NCBI GenBank assembly: GCA_902760315.1 | Contig: CACWFV010000032.1 | Location: 1 to 36,580 of the forward strand | From: an uncultured Bacteroidales bacterium | GTDB taxonomy: Bacteria; Bacteroidota; Bacteroidia; Bacteroidales; Bacteroidaceae | Length of the DNA stretch: 36,580 nucleotides | Direction: 5' to 3' | Shown here: piece after piece, positions 17,967 to 25,702 of the stretch | Layout: every line of letters starts with the position of its first letter | How positions within the stretch are numbered: position 1 is the first letter of the stretch | Notes under the pieces: generated by a model | What the model was told of the DNA's origin: nothing | Databases searched by the model: none | Seen by the model: the letters and a program-made list of their open reading frames with translations, nothing else | Program-made: the position numbers and the translations under genes

Positions 17967-18383
17967 ATGAATATAAAGATTCAAGACATCGACCACATTC
18001 GCGAGGCTGCTCGCGAGTTTATCAAGCACATAGGTCAGCGCCGCGTCTTTGCCTTCTACGGCAAGATGGGCGCCGGCAAGACCACCTTCGTCAAGGCTAT
18101 CTGCGAGGAACTTGGCGTCGAGGACGTCATCACCTCGCCCACCTTTGCCATCATCAATGAGTACGGCCTGCCTGACGGCGACTCCCTCTACCACTTCGAC
18201 TTCTACCGCATCAAGAAGTTAGAGGAGGTCTACGACATGGGCTACGAAGACTACTTCTACTCTGGCTCACTCTGCTTCATCGAGTGGCCCGAACTGATAG
18301 AGGACGTCCTGCCCGACGATGCCGTGCGCGTCAGCATCAAGGAACAGGCTGACGGCTCGCGCCAGGTAGTCTTCGACGCATAG
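17967..18383 (+). CDS. tsaE: tRNA threonylcarbamoyladenosine biosynthesis ATPase TsaE
   Basis: 138-aa P-loop ATPase that works with TsaB and TsaD in forming t6A37 on ANN-decoding tRNAs. Walker A is GKMGAGKTT (about 32-40). The family motifs SPTFAIINEY and LYHFDFYRI follow, and the Walker-B-like region is SLCFIEWPELIEDVLP. The start at 17967 is preferred to one at 17928 because family members begin close to the MNIKIQDIDHI segment and an A/G-rich stretch (GGAATAAAAGACAAGCA) precedes it. It is probably the last gene of the aroA-porW-porX-tsaE transcript, being followed by a hairpin terminator at 18423. Confidence 0.95.
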   Translation: MNIKIQDIDHIREAAREFIKHIGQRRVFAFYGKMGAGKTTFVKAICEELGVEDVITSPTFAIINEYGLPDGDSLYHFDFYRIKKLEEVYDMGYEDYFYSGSLCFIEWPELIEDVLPDDAVRVSIKEQADGSRQVVFDA

Positions 18384-18422
18384 TGCCGTCCGCTTCCGTT
18401 GCATTATTTACTGAACAAAAGT

Positions 18423-18460
18423 GCCGGTTCGCTGAATTATTTTTGCGAGCCGGCCCTTTT
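18423..18460 (+). terminator. Terminator after tsaE, overlapping the next promoter
   Basis: A 10-bp stem GCCGGTTCGC / GCGAGCCGGC (one T-G pair) with a 12-nt loop, followed by CCTTTT. The downstream -33 promoter element TTTG (18442-18445) lies in its loop and 3' arm, so the end of one transcript and the start of the next share the same bases. Confidence 0.7.
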
Positions 18461-18472
18461 CGTGTACCTTTG
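18442..18472 (+). promoter_or_regulatory. Promoter of the beta-helix lipoprotein gene
   Basis: TTTG (18442-18445), 19 bp, TACCTTTG (18465-18472). Predicted start near 18478, giving a leader of about 27 nt before the ATG at 18506. Confidence 0.8.
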
Positions 18473-18505
18473 TAAGAAAATTAATTAACGAGAAATACGA
18501 CGCTT

Positions 18506-20299
18506 ATGAAAAAGACAACCCTCACACTTGTGCTCACCGCATCAGCGCTGGCACTGGCAGCCTGCACAACGGACAGCACCTACGATGACTTCCTGAATTC
18601 GCAGAACTACACTGGCGGCACCTCCGGCACCACCGGTAGCAATAGTGGCAGCGCCAACCTAGGCACTGGCGACCTCTCGTCATTTACCGTAGCCATTGAC
18701 AAGTCTACGGCCGAACCAGCCACCAACGCCACGGCCTTCTACCCTGAGGCAGAAGACAACCTCGACGACAGCAGCAATAGCAGCGATTTCAGCACCGAGG
18801 TGACCATCGACGTCAGCAATCCTACCACGGGCACCGTCAATGGCGTGGAAATCACGAACAACGGTGGCACCATCGTCTGCAACCACGGCAGCAACAAGGT
18901 GAGCTACGTGCTCACCGGCACCACTAACAACGGTTCTGTCACCATCATAGGCGACAAGAAGTGCGAGGTCAAGCTCAACGGTGTCCACATCACCAGTCCC
19001 GACAGCGCCGCCCTCAACGTGCTGTGCAAGAAGCGCTGCTTCCTGTATGTGGCCGACGGCACCACCAACTCGCTCACCGACACCGACTGCAGCAGCGACG
19101 CTGCCAACGAGCACAAGGGCGCGCTCTACGCCAAGGGCAAACTGCTGTTCCACGGCACCGGTTCGCTGGAGGTCAACGGCCGCCACAACAATGCCATCCA
19201 CTCTGCCGACTACATCATCTTCAATAAGGGCAACAACATCTACGCCACCTCGTCGGCCAACCATGGCATCAAGGCCAACGACGGCATCTTCATCAATGGC
19301 GGCATCATCAATGTCGAAGTGTCGGCAGCGGCCGCCAAGGGCATCAACTGCGAGGACAGCATCGTGGTGCGTGGCGGGCGCACCACCGTCATCACCACGG
19401 GCACCGGTGCCTACGACAGCACCGAGCAGGATGCCAAGGGTGCGGCAGGCATCAAGACCGACACCAACTTTGCCATCTATGGCGGCCAGCTCCACCTGCT
19501 GAGCACCGGTGCCGGTGGCAAGGGACTGAAGGTCGACGGCCAGGCCGACTTCAATGGTGGCGACGTGTATGTCATCACCACAGGTGGCGAATACAGCTAC
19601 AGCCGCAACTACACGGCTTCGCCCAAGGGCATCAAGGTCGATGGCGACATGAACGTCACCGGCAGCGCCATCCTGGTGCGCGCCGCTGGCCACGAGGCCG
19701 TAGAGAGCAAGTCTAACCTCACCGTGACGGGTGGCAGCATCACCGCCTACTCAGCAGCCGACGACGCCGTCAACGCTGCCGGCCACATCACCGTCAATGG
19801 CGGCTACGTGCTGGCCTACTCGTCCGGCAACGACGGACTGGACTCCAACGGCAACTGCTACCTCAACGGCGGCGTGGTCTACGCCATCGGTTCCTCACAG
19901 CCCGAAGTGGCCATCGACGCCAACACCGAGGGCGGCTACAAGCTTTACGTCAACGGCGGTACCGTCATCGCCATTGGCGGACTGGAGAGCGGCTCGCAAC
20001 TGTCGCAGTCATGCTACCAGGCCTCGTGGAGCACCAACAGGTGGTATGCCCTGCAGTATGGCGACGAGACCATTGCCTTCCAGACGCCCAGCTATGGCGG
20101 CAGCACGCTGGTGGTCTCCACGCCCTCCACGCCCTCGCTCACCATGGGCGTCAGCACCAGTGGCGGCACGTCGTGCTTCGGCGGCATGGGCAACAGCGGC
20201 TGCACAGCCACTGGCGGCACGGCGGTGTCTCTGTCGTCCTACTCCGGAGGCAGCGGCATGGGCGGCGGTCCTGGCGGCATGCCGGGTGGCCGGTGGTGA
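18506..20299 (+). CDS. Carbohydrate-binding beta-helix lipoprotein (Cthe_2159/DUF4353 type)
   Basis: 597 aa. Lipoprotein signal MKKTTLTLVLTASALALAACTT (Cys20), a Gly/Ser/Thr-rich linker, then a long right-handed beta-helix of short repeats of the form GI.a.dgi.inGG.i.v (NHGIKANDGIFINGGIINV, GIKTDTNFAIYGGQLHLLSTG, AVNAAGHITVNGGYVLAYSSG). This matches the Cthe_2159 family, calcium-dependent polysaccharide-binding proteins resembling pectate lyases without proven catalysis. Residues 480-597 are Gly/Ser-rich and end in GMGGGPGGMPGGRW. It is probably surface-exposed. It has its own promoter and is followed 45 nt later by a LytS-type sensor kinase, which may sense the same envelope or glycan signal. 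That link is inference only. Confidence 0.85.
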   Translation: MKKTTLTLVLTASALALAACTTDSTYDDFLNSQNYTGGTSGTTGSNSGSANLGTGDLSSFTVAIDKSTAEPATNATAFYPEAEDNLDDSSNSSDFSTEVTIDVSNPTTGTVNGVEITNNGGTIVCNHGSNKVSYVLTGTTNNGSVTIIGDKKCEVKLNGVHITSPDSAALNVLCKKRCFLYVADGTTNSLTDTDCSSDAANEHKGALYAKGKLLFHGTGSLEVNGRHNNAIHSADYIIFNKGNNIYATSSANHGIKANDGIFINGGIINVEVSAAAAKGINCEDSIVVRGGRTTVITTGTGAYDSTEQDAKGAAGIKTDTNFAIYGGQLHLLSTGAGGKGLKVDGQADFNGGDVYVITTGGEYSYSRNYTASPKGIKVDGDMNVTGSAILVRAAGHEAVESKSNLTVTGGSITAYSAADDAVNAAGHITVNGGYVLAYSSGNDGLDSNGNCYLNGGVVYAIGSSQPEVAIDANTEGGYKLYVNGGTVIAIGGLESGSQLSQSCYQASWSTNRWYALQYGDETIAFQTPSYGGSTLVVSTPSTPSLTMGVSTSGGTSCFGGMGNSGCTATGGTAVSLSSYSGGSGMGGGPGGMPGGRW

Positions 20300-20344
20300 G
20301 ATTCAGGCCTTTTCCAAACAATAATAACCAGAATTCGGCGTTAT

Positions 20345-21493
20345 ATGTATTGGATGAAAAATCAGTCTCGTAGAGAGAACAGCATATACTTAGTATTGTG
20401 GGGCGCACTCTTTGCCGCCCCACTGCTAAGCATGTATGTACGCACCGTCGGCGACTCTTCGGCCGTGTTCAGTTGGCAGGAGGCGCTCATGGTGTGGCAG
20501 AAATTCGGCATTTTCCTGCTGCTATTCCTGCTGCACGACATCTTCCTCGCCCCGCTACTGGTCTATCAGCACCGGCGTCTGCTCTACGGCACCTTAGTAG
20601 TGGTCATCGTTGCTGCCTTCTCCTTCTACCAGTGCAGTTCAGGGCCTAGACACCGGGAGCGCCGCGGACCGCAGGACATGACATGGCAAGACAGGCGCCC
20701 GCCCCGTCCCTCTGACTTCATGGAAGAGGAGGAAATGCCTCGGCCCCCTGAGCGTCACGGCAGACCTGGCCACCGTCACGGTGTCCCGCCAGCCATCATC
20801 GGCGAGCACGACATCGTCGCCGTGGTACTGCTGTTACTCATGTTTGGCATGAACATTGCCATCAAGGGCTACTACAAGACGCGTCGCGACCAGTTGCGCC
20901 TCAAGGCCCTGGAGCAGGAGAACCTGACGCAGCAGCTGGAGTATCTGAAGTACCAGATTAATCCGCACTTCTTCATGAACACGCTCAACAACATCCATGC
21001 CCTGGTGGACATCGACGCGGAACGTGCCAAGGAGACCATTCTGGAACTCTCCAAGATGATGCGCTTCATCCTCTACGAAGGCGACAAGAACGGTGTGCCG
21101 CTGAGCAAGGAGTTCGACTTCATTCGCCACTACGTCACCCTCATGCGGCTGCGCTATACCGACAAGGTCAGCATCCGTGTCGACCTGCCCACGGAGGTGC
21201 CCGACAAGACCGTGCCGCCACTGATGCTCATCAGCTTCATCGAGAATGCCTTCAAGCACGGCATCAGCTACCAGCACCCCTCGTTCATCGACATCAAGAC
21301 AGAAGTCAGCGACGGCCGCCTCTACTTCCGATGTCATAATTCCAAGGCCGACACCCCCAATCAGGAGAAAGGCGGCGTAGGACTGAACAATGTCAAACAA
21401 CGATTAAAACTACTTTATGACAACAACTTTACACTCAACATACAGGACAATCCTGACACATACCTTGTAGAACTAACCATCCCGCTGATATGA
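20345..21493 (+). CDS. LytS/YehU-family sensor histidine kinase
   Basis: 382 aa. Four TM helices (about 16-32, 52-73, 80-95 and 157-175) are followed by the His_kinase domain with phospho-acceptor His208 in YLKYQINPHFFMNTLNNIHAL. The ATP-binding domain has FIENAFKHGISY (N-box) and GGVGLNNVKQRLKLLY (G-box). Between TM3 and TM4 lies a 60-residue loop very rich in His, Pro and Arg (residues 98-155, including PPERHGRPGHRHGVPP), unusual for the family and plausibly a metal- or polyanion-sensing loop. It overlaps the response regulator by 4 nt (ATGA), so translation is coupled. An alternative start at 20354 would remove three residues. Confidence 0.93.
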   Translation: MYWMKNQSRRENSIYLVLWGALFAAPLLSMYVRTVGDSSAVFSWQEALMVWQKFGIFLLLFLLHDIFLAPLLVYQHRRLLYGTLVVVIVAAFSFYQCSSGPRHRERRGPQDMTWQDRRPPRPSDFMEEEEMPRPPERHGRPGHRHGVPPAIIGEHDIVAVVLLLLMFGMNIAIKGYYKTRRDQLRLKALEQENLTQQLEYLKYQINPHFFMNTLNNIHALVDIDAERAKETILELSKMMRFILYEGDKNGVPLSKEFDFIRHYVTLMRLRYTDKVSIRVDLPTEVPDKTVPPLMLISFIENAFKHGISYQHPSFIDIKTEVSDGRLYFRCHNSKADTPNQEKGGVGLNNVKQRLKLLYDNNFTLNIQDNPDTYLVELTIPLI

Positions 21494-22239
21494 TACGATG
21501 CTTGGCTATTGACGACGAACCGCTGGCACTCCAGCAACTTGCTACTTATATTAGTAAGGTACCCTTCCTACAGTTGGCTGCCCAGTGTCAGAGTGCGCTG
21601 GAGGCTCGGCAGTTTCTGGAGCAAGACACTGTCGACGCCATCTTCTGCGACATCAACATGCCCGACCTCAACGGCATGGACTTCGTCAAGTCGCTCACGG
21701 TGCCACCCCTGGTGGTTTTCACCACGGCCTACGCCGAGTATGCCGTAGAGGGCTTCAAGGTCAACGCTGTCGACTACCTGCTCAAGCCCTTTGGCATGCA
21801 GGACTTCCAACGTGCCGCCCTGCGCCTGAAGGAGCGCATGGAGAGTAGCACGGCCGTCGCCGCCACAGCCCTGTCGCAGCCCGACGCACCATCCACGGCC
21901 GCCACTGACGACGACACCATCTTCCTCAAGACCGAGTATCGCATTGTCAGCGTCCGCATCAGCGCCATCCGCTATGTCGAGGCCATGAGCGAATACCTGA
22001 AGGTGTGGCTCGACGGCGAGCCCAAGCCCATCATCACACTGCTGTCCATGAAGAAGATGGAGGAGCGGCTGCCCGCCAACTTCATGCGCATCCACCGCTC
22101 CTACATTATCAATCTGCGCTGCATACAGGAAGTCAACAAAAACCGTGTCATCATGGAAAAAGACACCTATCTGCCCATTGGCGACATGTATAAAGACGCC
22201 TTCCAGCACTACCTGGACACGAAATTTCTTGGCAAATAA
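21490..22239 (+). CDS. LytTR-family response regulator
   Basis: 249 aa. N-terminal receiver with acidic pair Asp8-Asp9, phospho-acceptor Asp54 (AIFCDINMPDLNG) and Lys in DYLLKPFG. A Ser/Thr/Ala-rich linker (about 118-140) leads to a C-terminal LytTR DNA-binding domain (FLKTEYRIVSVRISAIRYVEAMSEYLKV to RIHRSYIINLRCIQEVNKNRVIM). Partner of the overlapping kinase gene. Likely targets are the neighbouring beta-helix lipoprotein or barrel gene, but no LytTR-type direct repeat is obvious in their promoters. Confidence 0.95.
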   Translation: MIRCLAIDDEPLALQQLATYISKVPFLQLAAQCQSALEARQFLEQDTVDAIFCDINMPDLNGMDFVKSLTVPPLVVFTTAYAEYAVEGFKVNAVDYLLKPFGMQDFQRAALRLKERMESSTAVAATALSQPDAPSTAATDDDTIFLKTEYRIVSVRISAIRYVEAMSEYLKVWLDGEPKPIITLLSMKKMEERLPANFMRIHRSYIINLRCIQEVNKNRVIMEKDTYLPIGDMYKDAFQHYLDTKFLGK

Positions 22240-22240
22240 T

Positions 22241-22271
22241 TTTGCTTTTCGCTCATTTTGCTGTACCTTTG
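22241..22271 (+). promoter_or_regulatory. Promoter of the beta-barrel protein gene
   Basis: TTTG (22241-22244), 19 bp, TACCTTTG (22264-22271). The -33 element starts one base after the stop codon of the response regulator. Leader about 29 nt. Confidence 0.8.
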
Positions 22272-22305
22272 TGCCCTGTAATCAACAATTAGCAAAACAA
22301 GACAC

Positions 22306-22956
22306 ATGAAAAAACTCTTTATTCTGATACTCGCAGGAATGATGGCAGCACCGTCGTTCGCACAGTTTGGCGCCAGCCGCAGCCGCTACAACCACGACAA
22401 CACCGAGAGCTACTATGGCGTACGCATGGGTCTCACCATTGCCTCCATGTCCAGCGACATGGCCGAGCTCGACACCGACAGCCGCACCGGCTGGACTTTC
22501 GGCGGTGTCTATGGTCTGCAGCTGGCCAACTCCACCCCCGTCTGGCTGGAGGCTGGCCTGTCTTATGCTGAGAAGGGTGGCGAGAGCAAGGTCAACAGCC
22601 CCACGATAGAGAAAATCACCTACCGCATGTCCTACCTGGAGCTGCCCGTCGTCGTCAAGTATGGCTTCGACATCATCGACGACCTCTACATCGACCCCTT
22701 CATTGGCGGCTACATGGCGTTGGGCATTGGCGGCAAGACCAAGACCTACACCCGCAACGTTGACGACCGCACGTCGGAAAGCACGTACAACTATTGCAAC
22801 CGCTTCGACGCCGGTCTGCGCGTAGGTTGCGGCGTGGAGTACCAAATGCTCTATGCCGAACTGGGTTTCAACTTCGGTATCACCAATATCGGCAAGAGCG
22901 ACTTCGACGCCGTGCGCAACCGCAACCTCTTCATCAACGTGGGTGTCAATTTCTAA
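22306..22956 (+). CDS. Small outer-membrane beta-barrel (porin-family) protein
   Basis: 216 aa. Signal peptide MKKLFILILAGMMAAPSFAQ, then alternating hydrophobic and polar strands typical of the eight-stranded OmpA/OprF-like or PF13568 barrels of Bacteroidetes: YYGVRMGLTIASMS, GWTFGGVYGLQLANSTPVWLEAGLSYAEKGG, YLELPVVVKYGF, YIDPFIGGYMALGIGG and a final strand ending NLFINVGVNF. The C-terminal Phe is the usual barrel-assembly signal. It has its own promoter and a terminator embedded in the convergent amylase gene. The specific function is unknown. Confidence 0.88.
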   Translation: MKKLFILILAGMMAAPSFAQFGASRSRYNHDNTESYYGVRMGLTIASMSSDMAELDTDSRTGWTFGGVYGLQLANSTPVWLEAGLSYAEKGGESKVNSPTIEKITYRMSYLELPVVVKYGFDIIDDLYIDPFIGGYMALGIGGKTKTYTRNVDDRTSESTYNYCNRFDAGLRVGCGVEYQMLYAELGFNFGITNIGKSDFDAVRNRNLFINVGVNF

Positions 22957-22966
22957 CAGACTACTG

Positions 22967-24895
22967 TCAGAACTCCAATACCATCACCTGGCGCGACTTC
23001 AGCGCCAGGTTTTTTGTTAGGTCATAGCGCTCGCCCGTCACCACGTCGCGGGCTTCACGGGCACGGCTGTTGCCGGCCGTCAGTTCTGCGTAGCGCTTGG
23101 CCTCCATGGTGGCTGCGCGGCGCGTGCCGTTGATGATGGTCACCACGGTGCGGCCTTCATATTGGCGGGCTATCACGTAAATACCATTGGCGGGAATGAA
23201 CTGCGTCATGCTGCCCTTCGTAATCACCTCGTTGCCCTGTCGCCAGTGCAGCAGTTTCGAGAGCCAGCCAAACATTTCGTTTTCCTGCTTGGTGCGTCCC
23301 TCAGCGGTAAAGGCACTACGCTCGTCGCCAGGAAATCCGCCGGGGAAGTCCTTGCGCACGTGGCCGTCGGTCTTTGCCTTCGTACCGTTCATCATAATCT
23401 CCGTACCATAGTACAGTTGTGGTATGCGCTTCACCGTCAGCAGCAGGGCCAGTCCCTGTTTCAGCGCCGCCATGTCGTGGCCGTCGCCCAGGAAGCGGTC
23501 CGTGTCGTGGTTGTCCAGGAAGGCCATCACGCTCGATGGGTTCGGATACAGATAGTCGTAGCAGAACGAGTTGTACAGCCGGTTCATGCCGCGCCACCAG
23601 CCGTCGGTATTCTCGTGCTTGGCCGAGTCCAGCTTCTCCTGGAACGAGAAGTCCATGACGGTCTTCAGGTACGAGTTCTCGTCCGACAGCTTCGAGTCCT
23701 TCTGCCACGCTGCGGTGTATGCTGGCTCCGTCACCCACGTCTCACCCACGGTGTTGAAGTTAGGATACTCTTCGTCCAGCTCCTTCATCCACTGGGCCAT
23801 GGGCTTGCGGAATGCATAGGGATAGGTGTCCATGCGGATGCCGTCAATGCCGGCGGTCTCTATCCACCATTTCGAGTTCTGTATCAGGTAGCGCATCAGA
23901 TGCGGGTTGTTCTGGTTCAGGTCGGGCATGGTAGAGACAAACCAGCCCTCGGTGGTCTCCCGCAGGTCCACCTTCGAGGCGTAAGGGTCCAGCACGGGTG
24001 TCAGCTTGTATGAGGTCTGCAGGAAGTCGGTGCCGCGCGAGTCGCTGGTGCCGCCCGACTGCTCCAACCATCCCGGCAGGTTCAGCCAGTCCTTCGACGG
24101 CTGGTCGGCCACCCACGGGTGTTCAAAGCCGCAGTGGTTGAAGATCATGTCCATCACCACCTTCAGTCCCTTCTGGTGACAGGCGTCTATCAGTTGGCGA
24201 TACTGCTCGTTGGTGCCGAAGCGGGGGTCCACCCGGTAATAGTCGGTACAGGCATAGCCGTGGTACGTCGACCACTCTCCCTGGTCGGGCGAGTTGTTCT
24301 CCAGAATGGGTGTAAACCACAGGGCCGTGACGCCCAGCTCGGTAAAATAGTCCAGGTGCTGCTGCAGTCCCTCCAGGTCGCCGCCATGTCTGAGCGAGGG
24401 TGCCGTGCGGTCCTCCTTGTAGGGGCGCAAGCCCTTCAGCTGGCGCTGGTGGTTGGGTCCCTGGGCAAAGCGGTCGGGCATCAGCAGGTAGAGCACGTCG
24501 CTGATGTCGAAGCCGCGGCGCTCCTCGCCCCGCATCTCGCGCTGCTTCAGCCGGTATTCCACCACCTCCGTCTGCTGGCGGCCCTTCTCGTTCTTCAGCT
24601 TGAAGTTGAGGCGCATCGTGCCGGGCTGTGCGTCCTTCACGTTCAGGTATACCAGCAGGTAGTTGGGCGAGTCCAGCCGCACCAGACTGTCAATCCTGAC
24701 GCCCTGATAGTCGGTGCTGACGCTCTCCGCGTCGCGGATGCCCCGTCCATATACCATCAGCTGCAGGGTCGGGTTCTTCATGCCCACAAACCAGTCTGCG
24801 GGCTCCACTCGGTCAATCATCTTTGTCTGTCTGGCTGCACTCATCGTCACTTGTGTAAGCAATAAAACTACGGTAAATAAGAAAAGTCTCTTCAT
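22967..24895 (-). CDS. GH13 alpha-amylase/neopullulanase (SusA- or cyclomaltodextrinase-like)
   Basis: 642 aa with Sec signal MKRLFLFTVVLLLTQVTMSA, so periplasmic. Residues 27-115 match the cyclomaltodextrinase N-terminal domain (RVEPADWFVGMKNPTLQLMVYG). The catalytic barrel carries conserved region I (VVMDMIFNHCG, about 246-256), nucleophile Asp356 (DGIRMDTYPY), acid/base Glu385 (GETWV) and transition-state Asp464 (FLDNHDTDRF). A beta-sandwich C-terminal domain ends the chain. Starch or maltooligosaccharide degradation is the expected role. No susCD pair is next to it. The ATG at 24895 is chosen for the signal peptide and the -7 box at 24927. A 135-nt longer open frame lacks support. Its last codons contain the terminator of the opposite gene. 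Confidence 0.95.
   Translation of the reverse strand: MKRLFLFTVVLLLTQVTMSAARQTKMIDRVEPADWFVGMKNPTLQLMVYGRGIRDAESVSTDYQGVRIDSLVRLDSPNYLLVYLNVKDAQPGTMRLNFKLKNEKGRQQTEVVEYRLKQREMRGEERRGFDISDVLYLLMPDRFAQGPNHQRQLKGLRPYKEDRTAPSLRHGGDLEGLQQHLDYFTELGVTALWFTPILENNSPDQGEWSTYHGYACTDYYRVDPRFGTNEQYRQLIDACHQKGLKVVMDMIFNHCGFEHPWVADQPSKDWLNLPGWLEQSGGTSDSRGTDFLQTSYKLTPVLDPYASKVDLRETTEGWFVSTMPDLNQNNPHLMRYLIQNSKWWIETAGIDGIRMDTYPYAFRKPMAQWMKELDEEYPNFNTVGETWVTEPAYTAAWQKDSKLSDENSYLKTVMDFSFQEKLDSAKHENTDGWWRGMNRLYNSFCYDYLYPNPSSVMAFLDNHDTDRFLGDGHDMAALKQGLALLLTVKRIPQLYYGTEIMMNGTKAKTDGHVRKDFPGGFPGDERSAFTAEGRTKQENEMFGWLSKLLHWRQGNEVITKGSMTQFIPANGIYVIARQYEGRTVVTIINGTRRAATMEAKRYAELTAGNSRAREARDVVTGERYDLTKNLALKSRQVMVLEF
22987..23015 (+). 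terminator. Terminator of the barrel gene, inside the amylase coding region
   Basis: CCTGGCGC-GACTTCA-GCGCCAGG followed by TTTTTT on the plus strand. It starts 30 nt after the barrel stop codon and lies wholly inside the last 50 bases of the convergent GH13 gene, where it encodes residues within NLALKSRQVM. Confidence 0.85.
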
Positions 24896-24926
24896 CTCTT
24901 TGTTTTCAGTTAGCATTATTCTGCTG

Positions 24927-24934
24927 CAAATATA
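24927..24934 (-). promoter_or_regulatory. -7 box of the GH13 gene
   Basis: Minus-strand TATATTTG matches TAnnTTTG, 31 nt upstream of the ATG. No convincing -33 TTTG, in keeping with regulated expression. Confidence 0.6.
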
Positions 24935-24985
24935 CATCTTTTTTCCTGAACTTCTCACCCCTCTCCCCACATTTCCTGCCATTTT

Positions 24986-25003
24986 GTGCAAAAACGATTG
25001 CAC
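24986..25003. promoter_or_regulatory. Inverted repeat upstream of GH13 (possible operator)
   Basis: GTGCAA-AAACGA-TTGCAC: perfect 6-bp arms with a 6-bp spacer, centred about 65-75 bp upstream of the expected transcription start. TGCAA/TTGCA arms are typical of LacI-family and some CRP-like sites in glycan-use genes, but no cognate regulator is in the window. Confidence 0.45.
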
Positions 25004-25223
25004 AGCCCATACGTCAGCTGCTGTCACCATATCGTTTTTATTTCATCTTTCCATAGATCGCTTTAGCGAGTGGAAATGCAAATTGAAGCCTCCACGTTCC
25101 ACGATTCGCAGACAACAGCCTTATATACAGAGGTTTGCGCACGACTGTGCGCGTCTCACGCTTCCACTTTCCCGTCACTTTCCCGCCACTCTGCTTCCAC
25201 TCCGGCTCCCGTCTTGCGCGCGA
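25004..25223. other. Intergenic stretch without a convincing gene
   Basis: Between the amylase promoter region and the 21-bp repeat tract. It contains AGATCGC-TTTAGCGAGT (25055-25071), a short relative of the dispersed repeat found at 26317, 28847 and 29873. It also has a cluster of related TTTCCCGTCACTTTCCCG words at 25165-25190. Open frames here (for example 25038-25349 on the minus strand) have no signal, domain or start context that I can support. Confidence 0.5.
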
Positions 25224-25455
25224 GACAGCTGTGCGGGAGTGCGGGACAGCCATATACGAGTGCGAGTCAGCTGTATACGAACACGAATTAGCTGTATACG
25301 AGCACGAGTCAGCTGTACTCGTCACAAAACGCTCAGCGTTTCGGCACAAACGGTGAGCATTTTTCCGAAAACGGTCACCGTTTTCTGCTCACTACAGCTG
25401 ATACGGCGCTGGCGACAGCTCACCCGTGACTGGCAACAACTCTCCCAGCAGCAGC
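25224..25455 (+). repeat. 21-bp periodic repeat tract
   Basis: Imperfect units begin every 21 bp at 25224, 25245, 25266, 25287, 25308, 25329, 25350 and 25371, then, after a 1-bp slip, at 25393, 25414 and 25435. The first five share a CAGCTGTATACGAGCACGA-like core. The next three share ACGGTCA-CGTTTTC-like cores. The period equals seven codons or two helical turns. Read as protein it gives heptads such as SCIRTRI or SYTADSC, but no start, signal or conserved domain supports a gene. No unique spacers separate the units, so it is not CRISPR. Confidence 0.75.
25353..25392. repeat. Nested inverted repeats within the 21-bp tract
   Basis: Inner palindrome GAAAACGGT-C-ACCGTTTTC (25367-25385) is enclosed by outer arms GTGAGCA (25353-25359) and TGCTCAC (25386-25392). 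A separate palindrome AACGCT-C-AGCGTT lies at 25329-25341. They can form a stable cruciform or RNA hairpin. No clear T-run follows on either strand. Confidence 0.7.
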
Positions 25456-25664
25456 AGCCGCTCTCCTGACTGTGATGGCAGCGTGGAACGAAAGTGGAAC
25501 GCTCGCGCACATGCCTCACCCGCGCGAGCCCCTTTATTTACTGGGCTTCCAGCGCATCCAGTGAAACGTGAAGGCATTTTTTACATACCTGTTTTCAAAG
25601 ATCGATTCCCTCAACTCTCTACACTTTTTCAGGCTTTGTATGCATAATTGTACCAAAGATTTTG

Positions 25665-25672
25665 TAACTTTG
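25665..25672 (+). promoter_or_regulatory. -7 box of the ORF6N gene
   Basis: TAACTTTG fits TAnnTTTG, about 31 nt upstream of the ATG at 25703. The upstream TTTG at 25635-25638 is 26 bp away, too far for a normal -33. Confidence 0.55.
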
Positions 25673-25702
25673 CAGACTAAAGCTTACATTTTAGAATACA
25701 AC

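Noticed and set aside
18680-19693. 337-codon open frame on the minus strand
   Set aside because: Antisense of the repetitive beta-helix gene. Composition (Ala, Val, Asp, Gly only) is typical of a shadow frame.
25038-25349. 103-codon minus-strand frame reading SYTADSC-like repeats
   Set aside because: Also generated by the 21-bp repeats. No promoter, signal or conserved region beyond the repeat.
25224-25455. CRISPR array
   Set aside because: Units are contiguous and degenerate with no unique spacers of constant size, and no cas gene is present in the window.
24714-25469. 251-codon plus-strand frame with heptad-like peptide repeats
   Set aside because: It begins antisense to the amylase and its heptads come from the 21-bp DNA periodicity. 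No start context or domain.
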